DNA of 41,769 bases, taken from positions 1-41,769 of the forward strand of contig CAMOFI010000002.1 of NCBI GenBank assembly GCA_946613135.1. Reading direction: 5' to 3'. This stretch comes from an uncultured Bacteroidales bacterium (lineage in GTDB: Bacteria > Bacteroidota > Bacteroidia > Bacteroidales > P3). Both the position numbers and the translations under genes were made by a program. How positions within the stretch are numbered: position 1 is the first letter of the stretch; every line of letters starts with the position of its first letter. A model generated the notes under the pieces. That model was not told where the DNA came from. It made no database searches and worked only from the letters and a program-made list of their open reading frames with translations. Positions 16,901-23,222 of the stretch are shown in pieces.

Positions 16901-19898
16901 AATTAGAGGCATCTTCGGTTGGGATGTAGTTGAACGCAAAGTTGACAGTATCGTAACATCCTACAATATTGTTGTAGAAATAGCTGTTCTCAAGAACACC
17001 ACCACCGAATGTAGCAGCCGCTATGCCGCTGCGTGAAGGAGCTATGAGTTTGATGGAGTTGAATATAATCTTGGCGTAATTGGCAGTAATGACGTTGAGT
17101 GGGGTTGTGAGCATGTTCGACAATCCTGCATCATTGCTCACTAACATATTGTTGGCAATAACAGCATAGGCCGACGCCGAGCCGATAAGACCTGTGGCAC
17201 CGAGACACGATGCACCCGATGTGACATATACCGTGTTGCGGGTAACGGTGGTTGCACCGCTACAGTCTTGGATGAGTATGGCATAACTTGAGTTGGCGTA
17301 GAGGTCGTCGCAAGTATTGCTGTCAACCACTGCGTCGATCTGGTTACGGATGATGGCGCTGTTGACACCCTGATGCGAGAACGAGTTGCCTATCACGCGG
17401 CTGCCTCGAGCCATATTGTCCGTAGCCGGACCCACAAGGCTCAGACCTGCAGTACCGCGGTTGAAGGTACACCCCTGTACCAACAGGGAGTCGGCACCGC
17501 CTGAGTACAGGAGTGCAGTAGCGGCCATGTACGATTCAGCAAGCGTGCCACCCTGAACCTCGCTGAACGTACAGTCAAGGAATTGGCATCCCTTACTGTT
17601 GGTACCCAAACGCACTAAATAGGTTGCAGGATTTGACGCAGCATTGGCAAGGAAATTAATGTTTTTGAAACGCACATGGTGTGTCTGCTGCAGGTTGACA
17701 AGCGAGTTGACCCATGCCGTGTCCGACATTGCAGAGACAAATGTAACTGAATTACTCAGAGGTTCAAACTGCACATAGTTGGTTGCCGATATGCCAGGTA
17801 TCGACGGGAAGGTGTGCGGCATATAGTAACCCGGGGCCAATTTAACGACGAGGGGACCGTTGACACCGCACTGGCTCAGTGCATAGAGCATCTTCTCGAG
17901 CGAGGCGTAGTCGGGCGTCGAGCCACCGACGGTACGCACACCGCTCATTGGACCATCGCAGCTGATGAATCTTGTCCAAAGAGTATCATTGAAAGGTTCG
18001 TGGTCGCGATAGCGCACTCCTGCCGAGAGCACCGAGTCGTCGACCCAGGCCAGCATCTCATGATAACCTGCCGGATATTGCTGGGTCGTGCTGATTGCGA
18101 CATTGGCTGTTGCACCGCCAGCAAGATTTCCAGTCCAATCGTAATATTGATGTGCTCCGTTATCCACGCTATAATATATACGCACTGCATTGATAGGCAA
18201 TGCACCATAGTTCTTCAAAGTCACTACGACATCGTTGTTGCCCACTGCATTGGCTGGCGTAGTGTCGTTGGGGTTGACAAAGCCGCTGATGCCGCAATCG
18301 TAGAGTAGCGGAGCATTCGGATTGACCCTCAACATGAAATTGGGGCGCACAGTTGTCAACGTTCCGTTCTGGTAATATGGAGAGTTAAACGGGTCCATAT
18401 TGTACGAGGTATTATATTCTATATGGACCGTTCCTGTATTTGTATTAGCCTGGGCTGGGAATGTACGCACAGATATGCCGGCGGGATCTCCGGCCATCTG
18501 GTCATTGATCATTGTGATCATCAAGCCCTTGCCTGCATAGAAGAATGTGTCCTGCAGGTTGATAGTTCCGTATGTGCCGCTGTTTTGGGTAATAGTGAAA
18601 TTGGTAGAATCGAATACCACTTTTTGGAATTCTGACGAAAATGCCACCTGTTCCGTTCCTGTATACGAGAAATTGTTATCGACATTGTGCATCTTGATCA
18701 TCAAGTGGCTGTATGTATTCGATACATTGTTGGCTACCGGGAAACGAATCTGGGTTATGGCACCTGGACCAAACGATCCTTGAGCCATCTCGCTGCTGTC
18801 GTAGACAATCTCGCTTTTGAAGTCGCCCATACTCGGGAACGGCACTGCGTTTGATGCATTGAAGTTAACCGGAGATATCGTTGTATTCATATCCTTGCCT
18901 CGAACACATCTGAATCTGTTCCATGTAGAGATATCTTCCGGGAAGTTTGTCTGGTTGTGGTTGACAGAATTATCCTTACCAATTATACGCCACTTGACAA
19001 TAGTGTCGTAGCCGCAAAATGGCAGGTAAGTCTCGTAACGGCCGGGAACAGCCGCCACGGGCGACATTGTTTTGCGCAAAGTCGGGGCATTGCTTCCGAG
19101 CTGATACTCTACGTATACCGAGTCATTACACATGCCCTGCGCCAAAGAAGTGGTGAAATCGGCAGCGATATGGGCACCGCGGCTGTTGGGATAAGTCTCA
19201 AGATCTGGATAGTCGACCATTTTCATTACAGGCAGGAGCATAGAATTGGGGCTGCACTGGACTTTTATGTTATCGAGATACCAACCTTCGTTTGTAGAAC
19301 CTGCCTGAGACCTCTGAAGGAGTCGGAATCGGATCTGGAGTTTACGTTGTGCCAGCGGAGCACTCGTCACTTTAAGGGCAAGTTTGAATCGCTCACGTTT
19401 CCACCATGTTCCGTTGAGATTCGTTCCCTGCCAAGCTGCATAGGAACGCTCCGAGAAGGAACTGTTCAGGGCGTACTCAGAGGAGCCGCCACCCCACGAC
19501 ACATCGTAGTAGTCAGTACCATTCAGGGTTTGCCACTGAATCTCGTCGACTCTCTTTACCTGAATCGTTGCAACATTTACAGAAGGACACACCAATGGAT
19601 CCACGTCGCAGATGTGCATAAACTCAAGGTAGAAGTGCTGGAACGAGCCATTGTCGGTGAAGTCGATGGTATCGAGCACCACCTCGACAATTCCTGACTG
19701 AGAATGCTGAAGTTTGAGCGAACGGCTACCCGACGACGCGATAGTTGTCACGGGAACGGCAGAACCTTCTGTCACGGTATAGCCATAAGTTTCGCCCGTT
19801 GCCTCAAATCCCTGTTGGTACTTTGTCACGATCTGACCATTGGCCGAAAAAGCCAAAATCAGGGAAATCAGTCCCAAAAGCAATGATCTTTTTTTCAT
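7983..19898 (-). CDS. Giant modular secreted protein with T9SS type A sorting domain (putative surface adhesin)
   Basis: 3971 residues in one open frame. A signal peptide is at 1 to about 22. MAM/concanavalin-like jelly rolls lie at about 30-215 (ending GWYLDNIKV) and 3257-3425 (ending DGVAIDDFVV). A related pair of beta modules lies at about 340-545 and 1715-1905. Two right-handed beta-helix regions, about 650-1090 and 2014-2450, each start with a Tyr-Asp/Glu-rich segment and end CxGAxEF. A lamin-tail-like part lies near 1300, and Ig-like modules with a WY pair near 1230, 1670 and 2730. About twelve CARDB-like sandwiches end in NDT or NNT (near 637, 1208, 1629, 2004, 2563, 2695, 2910, 3235, 3537, 3647, 3757, 3860). 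A GEVED-like domain lies at about 3000-3125. The last 80 residues, starting LHQNYPNPF, are a T9SS type A sorting domain. No catalytic site was recognised; an adhesin or scaffold is the best inference. Confidence 0.9.
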   Translation of the reverse strand: MKKRSLLLGLISLILAFSANGQIVTKYQQGFEATGETYGYTVTEGSAVPVTTIASSGSRSLKLQHSQSGIVEVVLDTIDFTDNGSFQHFYLEFMHICDVDPLVCPSVNVATIQVKRVDEIQWQTLNGTDYYDVSWGGGSSEYALNSSFSERSYAAWQGTNLNGTWWKRERFKLALKVTSAPLAQRKLQIRFRLLQRSQAGSTNEGWYLDNIKVQCSPNSMLLPVMKMVDYPDLETYPNSRGAHIAADFTTSLAQGMCNDSVYVEYQLGSNAPTLRKTMSPVAAVPGRYETYLPFCGYDTIVKWRIIGKDNSVNHNQTNFPEDISTWNRFRCVRGKDMNTTISPVNFNASNAVPFPSMGDFKSEIVYDSSEMAQGSFGPGAITQIRFPVANNVSNTYSHLMIKMHNVDNNFSYTGTEQVAFSSEFQKVVFDSTNFTITQNSGTYGTINLQDTFFYAGKGLMITMINDQMAGDPAGISVRTFPAQANTNTGTVHIEYNTSYNMDPFNSPYYQNGTLTTVRPNFMLRVNPNAPLLYDCGISGFVNPNDTTPANAVGNNDVVVTLKNYGALPINAVRIYYSVDNGAHQYYDWTGNLAGGATANVAISTTQQYPAGYHEMLAWVDDSVLSAGVRYRDHEPFNDTLWTRFISCDGPMSGVRTVGGSTPDYASLEKMLYALSQCGVNGPLVVKLAPGYYMPHTFPSIPGISATNYVQFEPLSNSVTFVSAMSDTAWVNSLVNLQQTHHVRFKNINFLANAASNPATYLVRLGTNSKGCQFLDCTFSEVQGGTLAESYMAATALLYSGGADSLLVQGCTFNRGTAGLSLVGPATDNMARGSRVIGNSFSHQGVNSAIIRNQIDAVVDSNTCDDLYANSSYAILIQDCSGATTVTRNTVYVTSGASCLGATGLIGSASAYAVIANNMLVSNDAGLSNMLTTPLNVITANYAKIIFNSIKLIAPSRSGIAAATFGGGVLENSYFYNNIVGCYDTVNFAFNYIPTEDASNYIGYNIYYSRSPLLNKYDGINCLTFANWQTHCSMDGNSQNVNPAFLNSTQTDLRSYSQNVKAHGVPIAEIQNDIFGNVRDAVAPCVGAFEFSALPYDFEILEFLEPFDEYCVAPGAAPLRVVIKNSGVNAYDPTTASPLMHFSYSRGTTPGVLLPGVSGDVVINIPIPALDTVVFDPGVTIPFNTVGTSDTTYQLYAWLTTSSIDPNPANDTNSMFVTSHYHAPAPDSISVNVDYGTAATVTATGGLQTWYSNVYTSSTSHKSAVYWYLSPDSDSAIWRGNTFTTDPLYTDTTFYIRQKRDFPLVKITEVQLKQNAPGVTYPMPLWMHASTAMALELTNIGDYPAYVLDDTIKVVSTTGSFNNKIYRMPNLVIQPGQSIVLQYRSGINNVDSSKTIAAPMSLAPAQTVNLGIAYISGGIVRDAVAINDITTQTAWTNLNVPNNIWYGAGISLPDSIPTAGIFRKAWPSPTASLSNTANRWQRSDDNNRMTMGTTNENLIRFRDNGCIGDYAPVRIHMINLPNVDIALEDLSLEDGCGMGPSPITITVHNRGAQPSGQTILKYRIDGYPQYNGQAAVLQTCSDTIAAGFAAGSTTTYTFSSVPDFTVASASVDFDVLVWVESLASDVASFNDTLRMSLTSMFMPDSANVRRWDTVSYNTRATLQSLTPPTDSLAWYDRNMQPLDTTNVYVTDYLYEPDTFYVSTFGARINTLHIGNLTSTNNATAYPSPYNPNKKYLKEQYIYLASELQAAGQTAGPIQTVSFYLDTILGSGSFDFTDYKIYMASTNQQQFTGNSNWQPVTECYSADSLHFSNSTKGWITHNLDNAFHWNGTDNIVVQITRSIDPAHTQGAKTRYTSSTNRVLTKHGNDSSLVRFMGNGSRGNNRPDIQFGFVGYGCESEPKPVYIAIVDVPTADAAISWQADSVTSYTSCDTTALTINLRNMGGESLTNYTIDCWIDNDFHTVFQGTDTIESDETVLVNVADYLFTPGRHFLRMAVTQPEDTVQTNDTISKMINVRFCGGTYTIGPNGLYEDFATATDTLHNAGIDGPVIFAVENGVYVEQVTIGAVDGVSAANKVTFVGDTIDPTNVTIRFAPVNNSNYVLNIDSASFINFKGMTILARGASNYSNAVVVNNSSQIRFKNMNIRVKGGLNNINASGVVISSGVHAVYMDYCTVDSGYCAIRSTVSQPGASDGVYLNNNSFVNFTTTGILLRKVDDVYIYHNEVRTGANAARPLTGILVAEHNGPVTIERNNVVISDNYKGSKVGIKLINSNGANATRCHVTNNMCAIYGNDHSGSVGIWIDSSTWVNAYYNSVQVFAGNANSAANTAAMKVTTTSSSVFIMNNIFSNISAGYAYYVQMAANVENSNYNNYWSSSEVRLAYWGGNEVANMIDLRTANHKDDNSLNLKPFFESNTDLHLSLGTFCEKAQYNTEAPLDIDGYIRPQIPSPCMGAHEFLRKTHNIAVQEIHKPGIKLYAAQTTGFTDNIEGDTLWVKVTLFNDGTSTESNLRWWAEIKDVTPVLRSSDHIIDELLPQGSVTDSNFILMPLGVIDTQIVVIHFPLDNDAAPSNNTLEGKCFLDPAYNLRADHSIVEEGTKCRLHNTVVGVQLTNVGRKTFTAGTIVPVGFNARLQTTGITVSTLPVSWQEEIALPVDVEPNASVSLTFTQTANLYPTGNDKDIVVQTRAWSAYQYDLKPMNDTSSFANHQSYYTPNSPVGVDLHIPYATWDTIHASQTDNPPTGNPIHRPIMWYRDSTEAPFFTSNNYNRSTWWETPQYFHDSVYYLCCVSNQGCTSYYSPVHVMLNPRVPVDMAVLDVVEPVGNRVYMTNDSVKLALINYGSQTMTNIPVVYELYDNSNTLLQHVTEICTASIDPDSVYVFRFDSLLSIPSWSTTSAYHLRVWTDMPNENVRLNDTLRNLSFFYATPESVYPEPVVENKPGLDITRVAFGSLDNTVAPAGHKYINFTNATFQNAIINNPSMIQEPLQDFGGKTDVQGIGSLRALRLVKGTQDTMIVECMNSEKSNDFSTKGWLSVFIDVDRDGSFRFSPETYQVGTPAVDSISYAYPFTEIIHHDSIVSGIPTKFLFKLPDDVRTGYMRMRVVLEQGALHPRTPEDNIQFGCVQDYLLYVEDVPAEDYDVCASRIVSPRSQHIGGHTGYTSDSAVAVSFQIINKGRQPISSATVNYSYVNLRAGVETSTLQWSGNLEPGQSEVIELPSRVFAVGTTNLTIGVSTNGDTNTVNDTLYYQYYRAPIKRLIYRDDMEGLSDWFTPRGYTMFDQNLWQRGRTHKPNIMACVSDSSVLATNLNGFVNVFNTGNVSYVYTPIYDISTIRPDTLDLWVARDMAAGHLCRLEFCDYRGLWQTVGSGNDTLWYNSATSWDSASAGYGYSLHRFSLNRIGGDFQQRLQFRLVYKAETESQSCDGVAIDDFVVGRAVRPIDAMVIAITYPTEPRFGQVIKPRVVVKNNGLDTLYDFTLAYLPYGVSLAITGNYHNDAGLMPGATDIYEFQTPFTIRNDFPDTFQICAYTTINMDMYRDNDTVCDEFYLSPLDNDMGAVSFVSPLDHVIAGDSIIVTTRLRNYGQAPVQQATVTYIYNETFRVTENIDFNNIIGHDLESFEFINYSFNQKFRASMGIMDLMAIVHMDVDDYPFNDTIRMRIEGLSAITDLKARAVVVDTSAQNATRIQVIVDNVGARAVNDFKIGFWYYNDTSTLIDTIYHASTPLPALSSLYFKFPNPLPIHSQYYKYVTAFVYTENDNDRTNDTTQTIVSQFLDLSPIRVLVEENREDSCRVRVEVGNVGNLTSRIDQPFRLNVVINGTSIVERGVARVIMPGYFSTVELSKKVPKSSTREYVGSCTLEFNSDDNQSNNQTTRVEVLNYFEGVPFVSATDGMVLHQNYPNPFDGKTRIDFFLPTAGDVRFFVMDEMGRLVYQTQRTFMAGDQSVTFGDDNLSTGVYYYGIEKDGQRLMRRMVLKR

Positions 19899-20209
19899 AT
19901 TATATATTTTATATTTTATTTCAATTCAATATATTACATAACAAACACAAGAATCTCCGGAGAAAAAAACTCCAAAAATTCAAATTACAAATATACAAAA
20001 AATTATTATATTATCATTTTTTCTGTCCTTTATTAAAAAAAATATTTATATATACTCAACACATACTCCTGTAATACACCACATTAAGCAAACACGACTG
20101 CACCACACACATATTCTTATTCACTATCAGCCAACAGATGTGTCGCATTCATTTCCCAAGTAGACATTGAAGTCTAAATAGTTTTAAAAAAAATGTTAAA
20201 ATAAATAAA
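19899..20209. other. AT-rich intergenic leader and promoter region of the giant gene
   Basis: No gene is seen. On the minus strand it holds a TATATTTG promoter box (19988-19995), a leader of roughly 85 nt and the palindrome TCTCCGGAGA (19954-19963). The GGAG/CTCC pair at 19959-19962 and 19970-19973 can form a small leader hairpin. The 50 nt before the ATG are almost pure A/T, as is usual for translation initiation regions in Bacteroidota, which often lack Shine-Dalgarno sites. The part from about 20000 to 20200 shows nothing recognisable. Confidence 0.6.
19988..19995 (-). promoter_or_regulatory. -7 promoter box (TATATTTG) of the giant T9SS gene
   Basis: The minus strand reads TATATTTG, matching TAnnTTTG, preceded by a T-run ending in TTTTTTG. 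It lies about 90 nt upstream of the start codon at 19898. A -33 element is not clear. Confidence 0.55.
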
Positions 20210-20243
20210 AAAAGAGATGCCTGTTTGATGAGGCATCTCTTTT
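20210..20243 (-). terminator. Rho-independent terminator downstream of rlmB
   Basis: AAAAGAGATGCCT (20210-20222) and AGGCATCTCTTTT (20231-20243) form a perfect 13-bp stem with an 8-nt loop. On the minus strand the stem is followed by a T-rich run, 23 nt past the rlmB stop. It separates the rlmB transcript from the giant gene's promoter. Confidence 0.85.
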
Positions 20244-20266
20244 GTTAGTCAAGACAAAACCGTTAG

Positions 20267-21073
20267 TCAATCCTTCGACATACGCTGTCTCAACATCTCA
20301 TACATAAAAACGCCCGCCGCCACGGACACATTCAGCGACTGCACTTCACCACAAATGGGAAGGCGTGCCCTGACATTCGACATTTTCAGCACTTCGGGAG
20401 AAATCCCAGTATCTTCAGCACCCATCACAAGAAGTGTTGGTTTTGTGAAATCCACATTGAGGTAGTCCGTAGCGCCTTTTTCGGTTGCAGCGCAGATTTG
20501 GAACCCCAGCTGGGATGCAAGGTTTAGCAGTGTCTTGAAATTACTCTCTCTGCATATAGGCATACGCAACAAGGCTCCCGACGAACATTTAATGGCATCT
20601 TCGTTAATCTGCGCCCCTCCCCTGTCTGGAACAACCACAGCATCGACGCCAGCGCATTCAGCCGTACGGACTATGGCTCCAAAATTACGCACATCGGTAA
20701 CATGATCGAGTACCACAACGAAAGGCGACTTGCCTTCATCGAGAAGAGGTTGGACCAACCCCAGGAAATCGCGATAAACAATTGCCGATATCATGGCTAC
20801 TACACCCTGATGATTGCTATCTGTAAGTCTGTTAAGTTTCTCAACAGGAACATACTGTATCGGAAGTCCCGCATCTTTGGCTTTTGACTTCAGTTCTTGA
20901 GCCAGTCTCCCCTCCAAATTACTTTGAATAAAAATTCTATCTATTTGCTTTCCAGCATCTATAGCCTCCATAACGGGACGCATGCCACAAACAGTCTGTG
21001 TCTTGTTTTTCGAATCATGTTTCACGTGAAACGACTGGTTCTCACGTCCTTTCAGATTACCTTGTTTTATCAT
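20267..21073 (-). CDS. rlmB: 23S rRNA (guanosine-2'-O)-methyltransferase RlmB (TrmH/SpoU family)
   Basis: 268 residues. This SPOUT methyltransferase transfers a methyl group from SAM to a guanosine 2'-OH, in RlmB G2251 of 23S rRNA. The N-terminal substrate-binding domain begins VCGMRPVMEAIDAG. The SPOUT motifs are VLDHVTDVRNFGAIVRTAEC (motif 1), LVMGAEDTGIS (motif 2) and LPICGEVQSLNVSVAAGVFM (motif 3), which together form the knotted SAM site. About 28 residues precede the domain, and this extension overlaps a ParB-binding site (see parS). The next internal Met at residue 32 would cut into the domain, so the upstream start at 21073 is kept. It is the last gene of a possible ruvB-hutI-lolD-rlmB series, though 157 nt separate it from lolD. 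RlmB is the best match; other SpoU-family targets cannot be excluded. Confidence 0.88.
   Translation of the reverse strand: MIKQGNLKGRENQSFHVKHDSKNKTQTVCGMRPVMEAIDAGKQIDRIFIQSNLEGRLAQELKSKAKDAGLPIQYVPVEKLNRLTDSNHQGVVAMISAIVYRDFLGLVQPLLDEGKSPFVVVLDHVTDVRNFGAIVRTAECAGVDAVVVPDRGGAQINEDAIKCSSGALLRMPICRESNFKTLLNLASQLGFQICAATEKGATDYLNVDFTKPTLLVMGAEDTGISPEVLKMSNVRARLPICGEVQSLNVSVAAGVFMYEMLRQRMSKD
21018..21033. promoter_or_regulatory. parS: parS-like centromere site (ParB binding)
   Basis: TGTTTCACGTGAAACG matches the widely conserved chromosomal parS consensus TGTTTCACGTGAAACA at 15 of 16 positions and contains the uninterrupted 14-bp palindrome GTTTCACGTGAAAC. It lies inside the 5' end of rlmB and on the minus strand encodes SFHVKH within the non-conserved N-terminal extension. 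ParB binds such sites and spreads from them, loading SMC, and they cluster near the replication origin. No parA/parB gene is in the window. Confidence 0.8.
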
Positions 21074-21230
21074 ATTTTTGCAAAGTGTTTTTCTGTTTCC
21101 TGTGTTATTTGGTCAATTATTTAGTGTCTCTTAGGCATCTGTCTATTTTGAAACTTTCCACACAATCAATATCGAGACTTTTAAAAGCGACGTTTGCACA
21201 AGTCTGTCACTCTTACATATGCATGAGTAT

Positions 21231-21890
21231 TTAAACCTGTGTCTCGACACCTCCATCTTTGATGACTATTTTACGGTCTGACATTTCCGCCAGCTCCATA
21301 TTATGTGTCACGATTATGAATGTCTGATGGTATTGGTCACGGAGTTGGAAAAACAGCTGGTGCAACTCGCGTGCATGTGCCGAATCGAGATTGCCCGACG
21401 GTTCATCAGCCAACACAACAGCAGGGCGGTTTATCAAAGCCCTGGCGACGGCGACGCGCTGCTGTTCGCCGCCAGACAGCTCGGAGGGCTTGTGACCGGC
21501 ACGATCCGCCATATTGAGGAACCTTAGGAGTTCCTCCGCATCTTTTTGTGCCTCTGCCATACTTTGGCCCCCAATAAGGGCCGGCATACAAACATTCTCG
21601 AGTGCGGTGAATTCCGGCAGCAGATTGTGGGACTGGAAGACGAATCCTATATGTCGGTTTCTGAACTTGGCCAGTTCCTTGTCACCCAGACGTGTCACAT
21701 CGATGCCATCGATAGTCACAGTGCCACTGTCAGGTTTGTCAAGCGTCCCTATTATCTGGAGCAATGTTGTCTTACCAGCACCCGAGGCTCCTACAATAGA
21801 GACGACCTCACCCTGCGAGACTGCAAGACTGACATCTCGAAGAACATGAAGATTTCCGTACGACTTGTTTACTCTATCTACTTGAATCAT
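21231..21890 (-). CDS. lolD: ABC transporter ATP-binding protein, LolD-like
   Basis: 219 residues, a single nucleotide-binding domain. Walker A GASGAGKT (34-41), Q-loop Gln86, signature LSGGEQQR (138-145) and Walker [13 protein letters not shown] (with D162/E163) are all intact, as is the switch His of IIVTHN. The short length, the motif DEPSGNLD and the overall type fit the MacB/LolD/FtsE group. LolD powers release of lipoproteins from the inner membrane to LolA. No LolC/LolE permease is adjacent, which is common in Bacteroidota, so the partner is not known from this window. It lies 60 nt downstream of hutI on the same strand. Confidence 0.82.
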   Translation of the reverse strand: MIQVDRVNKSYGNLHVLRDVSLAVSQGEVVSIVGASGAGKTTLLQIIGTLDKPDSGTVTIDGIDVTRLGDKELAKFRNRHIGFVFQSHNLLPEFTALENVCMPALIGGQSMAEAQKDAEELLRFLNMADRAGHKPSELSGGEQQRVAVARALINRPAVVLADEPSGNLDSAHARELHQLFFQLRDQYHQTFIIVTHNMELAEMSDRKIVIKDGGVETQV

Positions 21891-21950
21891 GGATTGTTAT
21901 TATTTTGGCACATCAGAGTATAAAACAAAAGAGCAGGACAATACCGATAT

Positions 21951-23189
21951 TTAAATTTCAACACCGTTCAGAAAAGCTTTTTCCACCTTGTTTTCGCCAT
22001 AGGCATAAGGCATGTATTCGTAGCTTGGAATCGGCTTGGTAATATAGAAATTGGCCTTTTTACCGACGGCGATGCTTCCCACCTCATTACTGACACCCAT
22101 TGCATAGGCCGAGTTGAGTGTCACTGCATTGATAGCTTCCTCGGGCAGCATCCGATAATTGATACATGCCATAGAGAGAATCAGCTGCATGTTGGCAGAC
22201 GGGGAAGAGCCCGGGTTGCAGTCCGACGCCATAGCAACGCCCAATCCGGAATCTATCATTTTTCGGACAGGAGCGTGGACCATATTGAGGAAGAAGGCAG
22301 CGCCAGGAAGCACGGTCGGCATGGTTTCAGAGCCGAGCAAAGCCTTTATCTCGTCATCGCCAGTATATTCGAGATGGTCGCAACTAAGAGCGTTATGGCG
22401 TACAGCACACTGTATACCTCCACTGTAGGCCAACTCGTTGGCATGAATCTTGGCACGCAATCCGTATTTTGCACCAGCGTCGAGCATACGGTCTGTATCT
22501 TCGACAGTGAAGAAACCCTGGTCGCAGAACACGTCAATAAAATCGGCCAAACCTTCCTGTGCAGCCTGCGGGATCATCTCGTTGATGACAAGGTCGACAA
22601 AAGCCTCCTGCCTTCCGCGATACTCCATCGGTATTCCGTGAGCTCCAAGCAGAGTACTTTTGATTGTTAGCGGGCTGGACTCCTTGAGGCGACGGATGAC
22701 CCGGAGCATCTTGATTTCCGCCTCGGTTGTCATACCATAACCACTCTTGATCTCCACTGCGCCACTACCAAAGTGTATCATCTGGTCCAGACGCATCATT
22801 GCGTCATCGTACAGCTCCTGTTCGGAGGCCTCCTGAACACGCTTTGCACTGTTAAGGATACCGCCGCCACGCTTGGCTATCTCTTCGTAGGAAAGACCAC
22901 GTATCTTGTCACAATACTCGATTTCGCGACTGCCAGAATACACAAGATGTGTATGCGAGTCACAAAAACTCGGAAACAACATGCGTCCAGAGGCATCGTA
23001 TTCGGCATCAAAACTCTGAACGGTGAGTTCACGCATCTCGCCGAAATCAGCTATTTTGTCGTTTTCAACAATCAGATAGGCATCCTTGACAGTTTGCAGC
23101 TGTGACATTTCCTTGCCACACACACGTGCCCGTGGCTGTTGTTCAACCTGAACAATTTCTTTTATGTTTTTAATCAATACTCGTTTCAT
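21951..23189 (-). CDS. hutI: Imidazolonepropionase
   Basis: 412 residues. HutI is a metal-dependent amidohydrolase that opens the ring of 4-imidazolone-5-propanoate to N-formimino-L-glutamate, the third step of histidine degradation. The metal site HTH is at 79-81 in PSFCDSHTHLVYSG, followed by the typical EYCDKIRGLSYEEIAKRGGG loop. LLGAHGIP, KIHANELAYSGG and ASDCNPGSS supply the other conserved His, Glu and Asp residues. No hutH, hutU or formimidoyltransferase gene is present; the neighbours are ruvB (33 nt upstream) and lolD. Either the pathway is scattered in this genome or this copy has been separated from its operon. Confidence 0.93.
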   Translation of the reverse strand: MKRVLIKNIKEIVQVEQQPRARVCGKEMSQLQTVKDAYLIVENDKIADFGEMRELTVQSFDAEYDASGRMLFPSFCDSHTHLVYSGSREIEYCDKIRGLSYEEIAKRGGGILNSAKRVQEASEQELYDDAMMRLDQMIHFGSGAVEIKSGYGMTTEAEIKMLRVIRRLKESSPLTIKSTLLGAHGIPMEYRGRQEAFVDLVINEMIPQAAQEGLADFIDVFCDQGFFTVEDTDRMLDAGAKYGLRAKIHANELAYSGGIQCAVRHNALSCDHLEYTGDDEIKALLGSETMPTVLPGAAFFLNMVHAPVRKMIDSGLGVAMASDCNPGSSPSANMQLILSMACINYRMLPEEAINAVTLNSAYAMGVSNEVGSIAVGKKANFYITKPIPSYEYMPYAYGENKVEKAFLNGVEI

Positions 23190-23222
23190 AATTTAAAGGA
23201 TCTTGGGGTTGTATTAAAAAAA

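Noticed and set aside
21073-21080. TATTTTTG on the plus strand, matching TAnnTTTG
   Set aside because: No plus-strand gene follows; the nearest genes, lolD and rlmB, are on the minus strand.
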